NCBI GenBank assembly: GCA_013399875.1
Contig: VXAZ01002109.1
Location: 1,423,901 to 1,487,900, forward strand
Direction: 5' to 3'
Source of the DNA: Gymnorhina tibicen
Taxonomy: Eukaryota; Chordata; Aves; Passeriformes; Artamidae
DNA: 64,000 nucleotides
Made by a program: the position numbers and the translations under genes. The notes under the pieces are model-generated. The model was not told where the DNA came from, did no database searches, and saw nothing but the letters and a program-made list of their open reading frames with translations. Positions 12,301 to 22,273 of this stretch are shown here, one piece after another. Numbering within the stretch: position 1 is the first letter of the stretch; each line of letters opens with the position of its first letter.

Positions 12301-13868
12301 TGCATAGTAAGCATACAACACTATATATTATATATCCCCCTAACCCTCTATGTCTTATAAAAGTAGGGTAAAAGGTCTTGAAATACCAATAAACCCAAAT
12401 TTGTATCAGCTACTTTTAGATTCCCATTAAGCTGGGGTGGTGGTAGTAGGGGAAAAGTGAGATTATCTGCTTACATTTTCTTAAGCACAGCAGCTAAAAT
12501 CCAGGAAAGAGCCTCAGTGAATGTCTTTCTTACCATTGTTTTCTCTGGTAAATTCCATAGTTTTCCATTTTATGAAACAGGTACATAGCTGGTTATATAA
12601 ATGCTGGTGGGGAAAAAAAAAAAAAATCAGAGCCCAGAAGTTCTAGTGATTTTGCATGCAGTTTTGCAAGATCTGGTCTGCTCCAGCTGCTGATAACTCC
12701 AGGGGGACTTGTGAGAATTTGGAAAGAAGGCAAAATGTTAATGGATTTAAAAAAGTGCTAGAGGTGTCTATTATTCAAGACATACACAGAACTGTTGGTG
12801 TTCACTGAAAGGAATGTCTTCACCATTTTGCAAATGAGGTAAAACTATTATCTCACTCTTTACTTAGCCTCAGATCAACTTAAAAAAGAATCTAACATTT
12901 ACTCTGAGCTTATAACCTACAAAAAAAATACCTCAAATAAAAGCCATCCTGGAAACTAATACTTGCACTGCTATTCTTAGGAAAGGGACTGTATTGTTCT
13001 TAGGTTTAGATGCCATCTAGTACATTCAAGAAGGTGTTTCTGTCTGAATTGTTACTAAAAACTTCCAGAAACAGAAATATCTCTATGATTATTTCTTTAA
13101 AGGACTCTAAGGCTTAATGCCATTTATAAATTTAACAAGCCAGTTTTTCTACCTGCCAACTCTATGAAGTCAACCTGGACTTTAAAAATCTAGAAATAAT
13201 CTTTTAGTTTCTTAAATATTTATTTTTGTCTGTCAAGGCAAGTTTTATGAGTGGAAGTGGTTTTCTATGCTTGCTGAAATAGAGAGAACATCTAGTCATT
13301 TTGGAAAAAGAATGGCTTGGGAAACGCACTCCTTTCCCTCGTGAATGGCCTAAGGGATCCACACAAAATGTTGCATTGGAATTGTGCAAACAGTCCTGCA
13401 GAATTACATGGTAAACTGGCTCCAGTGGGGACTGGCACATGCTCAGCTTTGTGGTGTACACAGAGTTAAATTAGAGATGCCATTCATTCCATCACTGAAA
13501 AGAGAGAAAAAATTGGAAATATCCCATCCATGCAATATCCCTACTTTTCCACACTTCTTTCTATTTTAAAACAGCACAAGAACAAAGATGTTGTTGGCTG
13601 TATCAAGGAACAGATTCAAAGTAATAAGAACATTTACTTTCCATAACAACTCAAGACATGTTTGTAAACAAAAAGTCACTTCTAAACACAGAGAACTGAA
13701 AAGTTCCATCTTGACTAATGAAAGATTTAGGGTTTTTTTTTATTCAAAAACGAAAATACAGCATTTTCTGAGAGCTTTTTTTCTGCCTTTTTAGTACACA
13801 ACAGCTTACCTGGAATGTCTGAGGAATACTAACCTGGCCAGAGCAGAGTATAATCCTGCCTTATGCAT
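218..13868 (-). CDS. ARSD: Arylsulfatase D/L-like gene, 3' end outside window (gene span, 8 coding exons seen)
   Basis: This is a type I sulfatase, predicted to hydrolyse sulfate esters in the ER/Golgi or endomembrane lumen after its cysteine is converted to formylglycine by SUMF1. Coding segments joined on the minus strand are 13834-13868, 11442-11582, 10559-10680, 9508-9630, 6232-6655, 5200-5336, 1805-1939 and 218-380 (1280 nt). All have GT-AG sites and the frame is open throughout. Visible features are a hydrophobic N-terminus, A-D-D-L-G-I-G-D at about residues 42-49, the C-T-P-S-R motif with Cys83, K-W-H at 142-144, a two-helix membrane hairpin in the 424-bp exon, L-H-V-H-T-P, S-D-H-G-G at about 349-353, and G-G-K-G-M-G-G-W. 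Exons 9-10, with the stop codon, should lie left of base 1. The V-V-Q-L-A-G-G, L-K-E-A-V and N-S-Q-L-G-G-W segments favour ARSD over ARSL, but avian orthology is uncertain. Introns carry CR1 and LTR insertions; no exon is broken. Confidence 0.88.
1396..1650 (+). repeat. CR1 LINE fragment
   Basis: Sequence such as GGACCTGGGTGTCCTGGTGGACAA is typical of the CR1 reverse-transcriptase 3' region in sense orientation. It lies in the intron between ARSD-like coding exons 7 and 8. Confidence 0.85.
1805..1939 (-). CDS. ARSD: ARSD-like coding exon 7: S-D-H-G-G
   Basis: This 135-bp exon carries F-A-S-D-H-G-G-F, in which Asp ligates calcium, and [10 protein letters not shown]. Acceptor TTGCTTATAG, donor AAAG|GTAAAA. 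Length and phase equal the matching exon of the neighbouring paralog. Confidence 0.94.
2072..2900 (+). repeat. CR1 LINE, 3' end copy
   Basis: This is the CR1 ORF2 tail with the usual GGACCTGGGGGTCCTGGTC and GAAGAGGAGACTGAGGGGAG segments, ending in the ATTCTATGATCCTATGA-type 3' terminus. A 176-codon open frame at 2072-2602 is residual repeat coding, not a host gene. It lies in the intron between ARSD-like exons 6 and 7. Confidence 0.93.
3756..4399 (-). mobile_element. LTR-like repeat, copy 1
   Basis: Extended similarity to 21615-22273 in the same orientation. Shared blocks include AGATAGTTTATTAAGTCTTATCAG, whose complement holds AATAAA, and CCATTTTGGAGTTTTTGCTTTT-like sequence. Candidate termini are TGTT and CCCACA. 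No target-site duplication was recognised, so edges and class are provisional. Confidence 0.55.
5200..5336 (-). CDS. ARSD: ARSD-like coding exon 6
   Basis: This 137-bp exon encodes [18 protein letters not shown], with the second His in the active-site position, and then the highly conserved [15 protein letters not shown]. Acceptor TTTATTTCAG, donor G|GTAAGT. Confidence 0.95.
6232..6655 (-). CDS. ARSD: ARSD-like coding exon 5: K-W-H and membrane hairpin
   Basis: The longest exon (424 bp) begins with active-site K-W-H-M-G. It includes the [15 protein letters not shown] block and two hydrophobic helices, around [15 protein letters not shown] and [10 protein letters not shown]. In steroid sulfatase the matching helices form a hairpin inserted in the ER membrane. 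It ends F-I-E-R with donor AAAG|GTAATC. Confidence 0.95.
7741..8150 (-). repeat. CR1 LINE, 3' part (interrupted copy)
   Basis: Antisense CR1 starting with AGGTTGGAAGGGACCACAG and containing CTGAACAGGCCCAGCTCCCT. The copy is split by the LTR at 8157-8887 and resumes after it. Confidence 0.9.
8157..8887 (-). mobile_element. Solo LTR, ERVK-like, inserted into CR1
   Basis: The element starts TGTTAGA and ends TCCAACA (imperfect inverted termini). It is flanked by near-identical 6-bp duplications, ACTGAT (8151-8156) and ATTGAT (8888-8893); 6 bp is typical of ERVK integrases. An AATAAA on the minus strand near 8290-8295 shows retroviral transcription in the minus direction. No internal retroviral genes are present. 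It lies in the intron between ARSD-like exons 4 and 5. Confidence 0.75.
8905..9190 (-). repeat. CR1 LINE, 5' remainder of the interrupted copy
   Basis: Antisense CR1 (ACTGGGCTCAGTGCTGACCCC onward, including CCAGTTCTCAACCCACGTCC). It includes a 20-bp direct repeat at 9097-9116 and 9126-9145. The right boundary is approximate. Confidence 0.8.
9508..9630 (-). CDS. ARSD: ARSD-like coding exon 4
   Basis: This 123-bp exon encodes the [14 protein letters not shown] segment typical of the ARSD/L/F/H branch. It ends in the Gly that precedes K-W-H. Acceptor TCTCTAG, donor TAG|GTATGAG. The residue two before the usual L-I-G is Ala (S-T-A-L-V-G) rather than Gly. Confidence 0.92.
   Translation of the reverse strand, partial: AWHLALSGRFSSGMGVLGGSHQMKLLLPEYSTSRVILQHL
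10559..10680 (-). CDS. ARSD: ARSD-like coding exon 3: catalytic Cys motif
   Basis: This 122-bp exon has acceptor TTTCTCTTTAG and donor TCAG|GTTGGG. It carries the formylglycine-generating motif C-T-P-S-R-A within [15 protein letters not shown]. The usual N-I-D-R before it reads N-I-D-G here, a substitution at a position that is normally conserved but not catalytic. Confidence 0.93.
11442..11582 (-). CDS. ARSD: ARSD-like coding exon 2: signal peptide core and metal-binding aspartates
   Basis: The exon has acceptor TTTTGCTTTTAG and donor AAG|GTATGA. It encodes a hydrophobic stretch ([11 protein letters not shown]) followed by the family motif [15 protein letters not shown]. The paired Asp residues bind the active-site calcium in known sulfatases. 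It ends inside the R codon that begins R-T-P-N-I-D. Confidence 0.9.
11771..11842. repeat. TTA/TTG trinucleotide-rich tract
   Basis: Imperfect runs of TTA, TTG and TTATTA repeats lie upstream of ARSD-like exon 2, in its first intron. Confidence 0.8.
13834..13868 (-). CDS. ARSD: ARSD-like coding exon 1 (start codon), predicted
   Basis: The next exon starts in phase 2 and has no in-frame ATG, so an upstream exon must supply the start. Here an ATG with G at -3 opens 11 codons plus two bases and runs into a CAG|GTTAGT donor with the required phase. The result joins smoothly into a hydrophobic signal-peptide-like N-terminus. A possible acceptor (TCCTGGTCAG) puts the exon's 5' edge near 13914. No transcript evidence is available, so this start is inference. 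Confidence 0.5.
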
Positions 13869-14017
13869 TTCAGAGGATAAGCCATAAGAGAAAAAAATTG
13901 CAGATATTGTTATTCTGACCAGGAAAACAGTATTAAAAGAGTCAGAACCCGGGGTCCATTGATGATTTTTCCAAGCAACATTTAGATACTTGTTTGGCTA
14001 TGACTGAGACCATAAGG

Positions 14018-14158
14018 GAAATAAAAAAAACCCCAAACATACCCAAAACCCACCACTATGAGAACAAATAAACAAACAAATCCCCCAGCAAAACAAAAAT
14101 AAGCCCCTCAAGCAAACAACGAAACCCCCAAGAGTAACAACAAAACACCCAACAAATT
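14018..14158. repeat. A/C-rich low-complexity tract
   Basis: Strand-asymmetric AAAC/CCCCAA-type sequence with few G or T, just upstream of the predicted first coding exon of the ARSD-like gene. Confidence 0.7.
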
Positions 14159-17100
14159 TGATCACTGTTACCTTTGGAATTTTCTACAAGGTTGATGATG
14201 TTTTCCTTTGCTGTTGTCAAGACCCCAAAAGGCAGGACTGAAAGCTCATCCTCCCTTCCCAGTGGGTGAGTCAGAGATTAATGGGAAGGCAGCAAGGTCT
14301 CCCTGACTCAATGCAGTGGCTCTTTGAAGCAAGACCTCACTGTGAATGCATATACCAGAAGCCCAATATCAGAAAAGCAGGCTGTATTAATATGAAGCAA
14401 AGGAGTTGCTACTAGGATCTCAAATCTTTCTGAGATGGCAGTGTAGTGGTGTTTTCACTGTCACAGCCTGCATGCAGTTCCCCCTAGGCCCCAGTGAACT
14501 CTGGTCCCATAGGACAGGGCTGGGGTGATGATGAGACAAGTGCATGAAGCGATTAATCTGTGAGAACAAAGAATGACTGATGGCTCTGGCCATCATCTAC
14601 AATGGCAATATCCTCATGGTCCTTTAACAACAGAGGCAGAGCTCTGCCTTCCCAGCAACTGTTAGGCAGCATTACATTTAAAGAGATTGTGGTACATGAT
14701 CAAGCCAAAATTATTACAGTGAAAATCTTCAGTCTACACCAAGTAGCTGAGGATCAGCCCTTGTGAGCTGTAGTGGAGCAAAAGAACCAGACAGATCTGA
14801 ACATCTAAGAAACCCCTTGACTTCCCGAGGTGTTGATAAGCTTCCCAAGCTCATACAACAGCTCTGCTGTCTTCCACTTTCTCCTCACAGGTTCTTGCAT
14901 TACAGCCAACTGGTCACAGCAGGCACATCAGTATTTAGACAGAAACTTACGTAGAGCTCCTCAGGAAAACGGAACTTGAGCCAAGGAGGAGTACTGGTGG
15001 TATTAAAAACAATACCATTGGTTGTGGCACTATCTGATTTACTGCAAGCCATTTTAGGAGCACTACTCTTACTGAAGGACTACACGAATGACCACACTTA
15101 CAGAAAAAACCCACCACAATTTAAATATGCATATTCACATTCCTCTGTTAGGGTCTGATTCCTTCCGAAAGCAGTGCTCTCACTGACAACACTAGGATGA
15201 ACCCACTATTGGACTCTAGGGCTTGTTCAGTTCCCTTAGCTGTTAAATGAGAAAATCTAACATAATTTATAAATCTAACAGCAGCCTCTAAAAGTCAGCA
15301 ATCTCTTACAGAAATCCAAGAATACATCAGATAGTAATTCCCTCTGTAAGCCAGTAAGCCCAATAAAATGATCATCAGGACTAATAAAAAAGGCCAACCC
15401 CTTTTAACAGTGTGGAAAACAAACCCTCTTCTTAATTATTTTTGTTCCGAAATCCCTCTTGCTCCTGGAGGTGCTGAGCAGTCCTGATCCTCTAAAAGGT
15501 GTGTGGGTGAAATCTGGCAGGAACTTGCTCCTGTTCTTCTTGCTCTCCCTTCCCCCTCTCTCCAGCATGGACACACTGGGATCCCTGCCAGCAACAGACA
15601 GCAGACTGGAACAGCTATGCTGGTTTTACATGAATTCCAGGCAGAGTACAAAGTCCTTATTGTTGAAATACTAGCACAACATACTATGGCTACTGCCTTT
15701 TCTAAATTCCCCATCTGGTTAATTCTGTGAAAATTTGTACAAAGTCTGTCACTGCTCTATTTCAGTGCTTCAGAAGAGATGCTATAAATAATAGCAGGGT
15801 ATGTTACAAATGGTTTTGTTTCTCCCACACAGCTTTTCCAGCCTTCCAGACGAGATAAAAGGACTAGCTTGTCCTTCTTTTCTTCTGTCATGTTGTCTCT
15901 CTGTTCCCAGTGCATTTTCTAGAAAGGCAGGCATACCTGTGCTGAAGATACAAGTTTTTATTTGCAGTGTTTACTGTCCATCCCTTTCTTTCAGATCTTA
16001 ACTCTGGTGTAATACATTTTACAGTTCAGAAGGTCTTGAGCAATTACTTGGAGGAGCCCTATTTATTTGCTGACATTTTGGTTCTTCATGTTACTTGAAT
16101 ACAGCAACTACTGAATTTAAGATTGTGTTCTAGAGAAGTCAGTAGGAGTCAGTGCGGTGGAAAGAGGAAGTAGCTAAAACGATCAGATTCATATAATCCA
16201 GTGGCAGAGATAACCAGGGTTGGAGAAAGTTTTTTATTTTTTTACCTCCTTGCACTCCTTACACTCAGTTAATTTTATGTTGTGACATTGGGCTCCTTTT
16301 ATTCATATCTATTTGACTCTAATACTTATTTTGTATGACTGCTTAATAGCTTGTGATGCTTCTGGTGCAAAGACTTTTCTTGAAAAAATTATATTCCTCA
16401 AAAATTACATCATGCTTTGAGAAGGGCAGGTCTTTGAAAACTGCCAATAACATAAGTATTAACTTTCACCGGCTTTCATCCAAATTATGACTAAACTTTT
16501 CTTTGACTATTTACCTTTTTCTCACCATGTACTCACTACTGAAGATGGGCCCATGCTGCTGCTGGCATGACTTAAAAATGCAAACTGCCCCTGCCACCCC
16601 CACCCCACAAAAAAACCCCAAACCAAGCCAAAAAAACAAACAAACAAACAAAATCCCACACCTTTTCATTTTTCCCTGCTAGCAAAACTCTATCTGGAAG
16701 TAAAGACCTCGCTTTCTGTTTCTCACCACTACGTTAGTGACCTAATACAGAGTTAACAGCCATGATTACTTATTGTCTTCAACAGAATTAAATTTTAAAC
16801 AAACACTTTTTCTAACAAAGAAAAGTAAAGTAAATAAGTAACACCAAAACAGAAGGGAGATCATTTTTATCTCTGCAGTCTGAGCCCTGCAGTATTTCCT
16901 TCTCTTCAGCTAATCAGCTTTCCACTGCCCCTGAGCACAGAAAGCTGCTGTTTACTCCCTGCTGCAAACAGGAAATTCTCTGCCACCAAAAACTTTTTTT
17001 TTGAGTCACTGTGTGTTTTATACTGCTGTTTTCCTTCTTGCTTTTTACACGTCTGAGTACTAGAAGCACACGCTGGCATCCATCTAGCTCTTTCTCCCTC

Positions 17101-19544
17101 TGACAAGCTTTCTGAGTGAACTTAAAGTAGTGAACATAAGTATTGAAATGACACATACAAAATTTCATAAAATCACTTCTATGTCAGACCTTGGAAAAAA
17201 AAAATCCCTAAGAGATAAGAAGAAAAGTGTTCATCAACTAAACTGGCTGAGCAGGCTAACTGCTTGCAGGGATATTTGACACGGGGGAAGCAGAATAACA
17301 AACAAACTACAATAACCTTTGTCCACTTACTAAATTCAACAACCAATTTCTGTAGAATTCTAGCAGAATGAACTCTGGCTTCATCTACTACTTCAAAAAT
17401 GCAGCCATTAATATAGTTCAAAGCCTTAAAATCTGTGTAATTTCATTGCAAAATGCAGTGCAGAGTCATATCTCCTTAGAAAGTCAGGCTAGGATCACAC
17501 CACTGCAGGTTTTTGTTTTGTTGGTTTGGGTTAGTTTTACATTTTTTTAAGTAGTATTGGCATGATCCCTTTATAAAAGCTGTAGTTTGTAAAAAAAAAA
17601 TTAACTCAAACATTTTTATGAGTTCTTATATGCAATAAAATTGCTTTTGCCAAATTAGTATGCAGCAGGTCCTCTTTTTGAAGGACAAATTGTTTCTCTC
17701 TCTTTTGTAGCTACTGCAGAGGTATACTCCACATCAATATTTTATACTTCATATTGTCTGTGATATAGGTTATTTTTACCCAGATAAAGCTTCAGATCAC
17801 AAGTTCACAACTGCAGGACAATCCCTCACTAAATCAGATTTGCTCCATCTCAGGTGTTGTTCAGCATCTCAACAGAGATAACAAAACAGTACAGGAAGCC
17901 AGAAATTTGCCAACCTGAATAGAATGGCAGCGCAATGTCTCTGCAACATAGTTCCCCCATCATCCCACTATTTCACTTGCTGAATATATTCCTTGATTAG
18001 AATTAATCATTCTTGAAATGCTGCAGTGAAGAAAAAAAAGAGCTAAATTTACAGAGAATTAAAAACCACAAATGTCCGCTTCAACAATATCTCCTCATTA
18101 CCAGAATATTTATTGTAGCCAGGCATATCCCATGTTTCACCCTCATCCCCAAAAGCCTGGCAATGCCACCACTCACCAGGAATCCACCAGAGGGAAAGGA
18201 ACTTCTCATTCTTAAAAATGCTAAGAGAGATTCAACTCCAACAGAAAAATTTGGAATAAATTCTTGTCAATTAAACTAAAAACCTGTAATTACACACAGC
18301 GAAAGAATTTGCCTTCTTGCTTTCTTTGTCTAACTTCAGATAGTGAAAGAAATAATTTGCACTCTGCTGCAAAACCAGAGCAAAACTCCAAATTCTTTAA
18401 CACTTATTTAAATATTTAAAAAGTGAAATACAATTGTTATATGTAGAAATATTTACCGGTGATGTGCAAAAGTCTCATTTTGCTTAGCTGAAAATAAATG
18501 CTTGCTTTCCACCTTGTATAAAAGCATGCTACAGAACAGCTTCACCCCTGTAAAGAGCATATTAAAATGTAATTTAAAATGCTAACTTCATATTGCATTA
18601 TGTCTCTGGAAGAAGTACATTCAGCATACCATATGCCACATACTGTTCCACCTGTTGACCCCTTTCTTCTATAGCTTAGGAGAGGAGAGGCAACAAGGGG
18701 GGATAGAGAGAGAAGAAATTAAAAACTCCCAGCTGGTGTAAGCACAGTCAGTTTCTCAGTGCTTGCAGCTGGTGAGCCAGAAGCAGGTGCTGCTCATCAA
18801 CCAAAATACAAGGGATGCCCTTGTAAGAGAGAGAGATGCCAAAAGCAGGATCAGTAGCCTCTTTCTTTTTTCCTTTCCATTCTGTAGTCTCAGGGAACCT
18901 GCTTGAACAGTACTCACTGGGGGGATACAGTTTTTAGTGGCGTGGAAAACATCAGTCCTTGCTATCTGGTACCATGGTTATGTTACCACTTAGCTTTCTG
19001 CATTGTCAGTAACACTCTCGTGGCAAGTAACCCAAATTTTTAAATTTATTATGGCCACCCTGTTCTGGCCAGGCTGCTGCACAGCAGCACCCTGCCTTCA
19101 GAGCAACAGCAGTAAGGGATGGTCTGGCCCTAGGCTGTAAATTACCTTGAGCTTTTTCACATTATGATTAGCACTCCCTGGTCCAAATGATCCAATTGTA
19201 CATTCTGGCTTCAAACTACTCACCTAGGAACACACCACGTTCCTTCCAGCCAGGACAAGAGCAGCGCACAACTGGAATATCAGAGACAGAAAGAGGGCAG
19301 AGAAATGCTATTAAAAGAGCAGCAACTAGGGACATGGCTGCTAGAGGAAGAGCGAGGAACACATGGAAGCAAACCGGAGGTAAATCATACTTTGTGTTCA
19401 CCCTTATGAAGTAATAATAATAATAACCCCCAAAAATTTTAGTTGGGTTTGAAACACTTGAAAGGGAAGGAAAGCACAGCTTCTTAATTATTGTACTCTG
19501 CTGATTTCCCCTATCGCACATTGCAATCCAATCACACATTGTTT

Positions 19545-19800
19545 TTAGTATCCACGACCTGCTGGACCAGCTCCGCCGGCAGGTGGCGGCTGAGAGCCTG
19601 GCAGGGGAGGGTTGCAGTGAGTAAGAGCAGAGGCTGGAGGCCGCCCCCTCCAGGAGGGCACAGCTCTGAGAGCTCGCTGTTCCAGCACAACTTCCCAGCT
19701 CTGCCTCCAGGGGAAGTGCAGTGGAACCTGCCTGGGAAAGCGCCAGGGTCCCAGGTCTCGGCGGCAACTGATGGCAAATTCACGTCTTGCCAAAGATTGC
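19545..19800. promoter_or_regulatory. CpG/GC-richer segment between the sulfatase genes; candidate promoter of the ARSD-like gene
   Basis: Local GC and CpG (CTCCGCCGGCAGGTGGCGG) are well above the AT-rich surroundings, about 5.7 kb upstream of the predicted first coding exon. No TATA box or donor was convincingly identified. Position only; weak evidence. Confidence 0.2.
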
Positions 19801-19894
19801 GCAGCTCTGTTCAAAGAAGGAAAAAAAAAAGTTGTCGCCAAAGGAAAAACGTATGCAAGGGTGGGGCTTTTGGGGGGAGAGGGTATTTTTTGTT

Positions 19895-19969
19895 TTTGCC
19901 TTTTTTTTTTTTAACAGAACAAAACAACCCAACAAAAAAAAAAAANNNTTTTTAAAAAAAAAAAAAAAC

Positions 19970-20005
<36 letters not shown>

Positions 20006-20034
20006 AAAAAAAAAACAGAAACCCAAACAACGCA
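19895..20034. repeat. Homopolymer tract with 3-base assembly gap (NNN at 19946-19948)
   Basis: Long runs of T and A surround three undetermined bases. The tract length and the gap size are probably assembly artefacts. Open frames translated through it are meaningless. Confidence 0.95.
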
Positions 20035-21328
20035 AAATCCAAACAAACTCCTAATCTTTTACTTACTCCATGCTCACTCACTGCAGGAGCTTTGTTCTCA
20101 CTTCCCTCTTCACCTCAGGCTTTCTGACCTTTGCTTCCAAGGAGGGGTTATCAAAATCACGGCTCATATCGTCGTATGAGAGTAATTGGCAGGTGTCGGT
20201 CTCCTTTAAAAAAGTGGCAAAGGCATTTACTTCATCCTGCCTGCTGCAGGGGTGGGCTTCCCTGCCTCCCCCGGGTAACACGTGTTGAGTAAGGGAGAGC
20301 TGGTCTGAAGCAGACGCTGGAAATAGAGCTGCTCTGACTGCCAAGGCAAATAGAAGAGCTTTAGCAGTAACTGAGGGAAAGCTCGTAAATCTCGGGCAGG
20401 GAGACTGTCGGCTACAGCACACCGTGTGGAGAACCACCCTGTGGATAGAAGTGGAAGAGCCCTGCCTAATGCAGAATGAGCCAGCCAGCTCCCTTGAGAT
20501 CAAAGAAAATCCATCATTGTATTGTCACACTGGTGTGTGCACGCCGGTTCTGGCAGCCTGGCTCATTCCTCGTATGTTCTTATAGTTCCTCTCTTGGTGA
20601 GTTCTCTCCTGTGCCAGCACTAATACACATGTGGTTGCACAGTCTGGCTTGCCTTGCATCTTTCCTGTCCCATGAGGGCACTGGGCCCCTCTTTTCACTG
20701 GCTGTTTGTGCTTATACTAGTTTAAAAAGAGAGTATAACATAAAGGTGTTATGCTGTAATATACTGAATAAGGGCTTTATTCAAAGAAAGGCAGAAAACA
20801 GGAGAGAGGTTCTTGGTGCAGACATATTCTTGCTCAAAGGCCAAAATAAATATTAATAAAAAATACTATGGCAAGAAGGAGAAAACAATTTACTAACTCA
20901 CCCTTGATAATTACAATGGTATTCACAGCATCATCGGTGGGTGTGATGTACGATAATCAAGGGGAACATTAGGATCTTAAATGTTATCGGCATATAGCAG
21001 TAGTTACTGCAACATTTTCCCTGAAAACTTCTGCCCCAAAAAGTAATCAGTGGCTGGGAAAAGCCCATGCAGTGGGGCAAAGAAGTGAGAGTCCAAGGAA
21101 TGAGGTTTCAATTCAAGTTAAACAATGTTGAGGAGAGTAGGATGCTTGCAAGCATTAGGGAGAAGATATTAAAGGAAAGCTTCAGAAATATGAAGAGAAT
21201 TTTTTTTTTCTTTTTTTGAGGGACTTGGAAAGAACTAGGTAGAAATGGTACAATTCAGGAGGCAGAGGAGGATTCCTGGATTACAAACCAAGACTCAAGG
21301 AAAGGATTCACTCTGCAAAGACTCTTAC

Positions 21329-21502
21329 TCCAGGGCAGATCTGATCACACACATCTGTGGAAATTGATTCTCTGCAGCTAGAAAGGCTCTTTTCATCTTG
21401 TGTCTCTGGCCATCTGCCATAATCAGAAGCAGAGTAAGGTGATGTGATGCTTTTAAAGCACTCTTTGTTACCAGCATCTTTAGTTTGGCCTCCAGAGAAA
21501 GA
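21329..21502 (-). other. Unassigned exon-like open segment
   Basis: A 174-bp interval (58 codons, phase 0 at both ends) is open in one frame and bounded by an acceptor (CACCCTATTTCAG) and a donor (GGA|GTAAGAG). The predicted peptide is polar and Ser/Asp/Glu-rich, and I do not recognise it. It lies between the two sulfatase genes on their strand. It could be a 5' exon of the ARSD-like gene, a relic of another gene, or chance. Confidence 0.25.
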
Positions 21503-21614
21503 CTGAAATAGGGTGAAATAAATCAACTTCCATATCTCCTGGTTATCAAGATTTTTTTTTCTTGATTTCTCAACTTCTTTCATATGGTGTAAAAATCACT
21601 TGTGGATTTTTACT

Positions 21615-22273
21615 TGTTACTTTGCTGTGCCTTAAATTAGACCTCCCCTGATGGAGGAATTTGAAGTCCTTGCCTGGAGTCCTAGAGACTAACGAGACCT
21701 TCAGCGCTCTCTGCTTTCAGATAGTTTATTAAGTCTTATCAGAGAAGTAGAGCATAGAGCAGAGAATGCAGCAGGATGTCCTGAGAGAGTCCGCAAAGTC
21801 CCGAATGTCCACAGAATCAAGATAACACAGCCTTCTTAAAGGTAAATCATCCAATAGGCACTTAAAACAAAAGATATTTTCACTTTTCTACCAGTGTTCA
21901 ACAAATGTTTATGTCACGTATACAGGAACTGCGGAATTCTTTATCCAATCAAATTATCCTTAAACAACTTTTACTGCAAAATATGGAGTAATAGAAGAAG
22001 AAGAAGAAAGTCTAGGAACAACAACAATCCTCCCTTTTGGAGTTTTTGCTTTTCATCTATTTACTGCATTAATAAACCCAAAACCTTTAGATTTTCACCC
22101 TGTGATAACCTTACATAACATTCTATTATCTGGTTCACACCGATGTATGTTCTAATTCTTCCCAAAGAGTTGGCAGTTTCCTCCATGGACAAAGGTCAGA
22201 AACAGTGTGGTCCAGGGGGGTCAAACTCTTCAAAACAGGCAGGGAAATATTCTCTGCATTGTGTGTTCCCACA
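21615..22273 (-). mobile_element. LTR-like repeat, copy 2
   Basis: Second copy of the family at 3756-4399, similar from the GCTGTGCCTTAAAT block to the terminal CCCACA. It lies between the two sulfatase genes. It carries no coding frame of note. Confidence 0.55.

Noticed and set aside
14018..14158. Short spaced repeats considered as an array
   Set aside because: Irregular A/C low-complexity DNA without defined repeat units or spacers.
19787..20179. 130-codon and neighbouring frames with X residues
   Set aside because: They run through poly-A/poly-T and the NNN gap, so the translation is an artefact.
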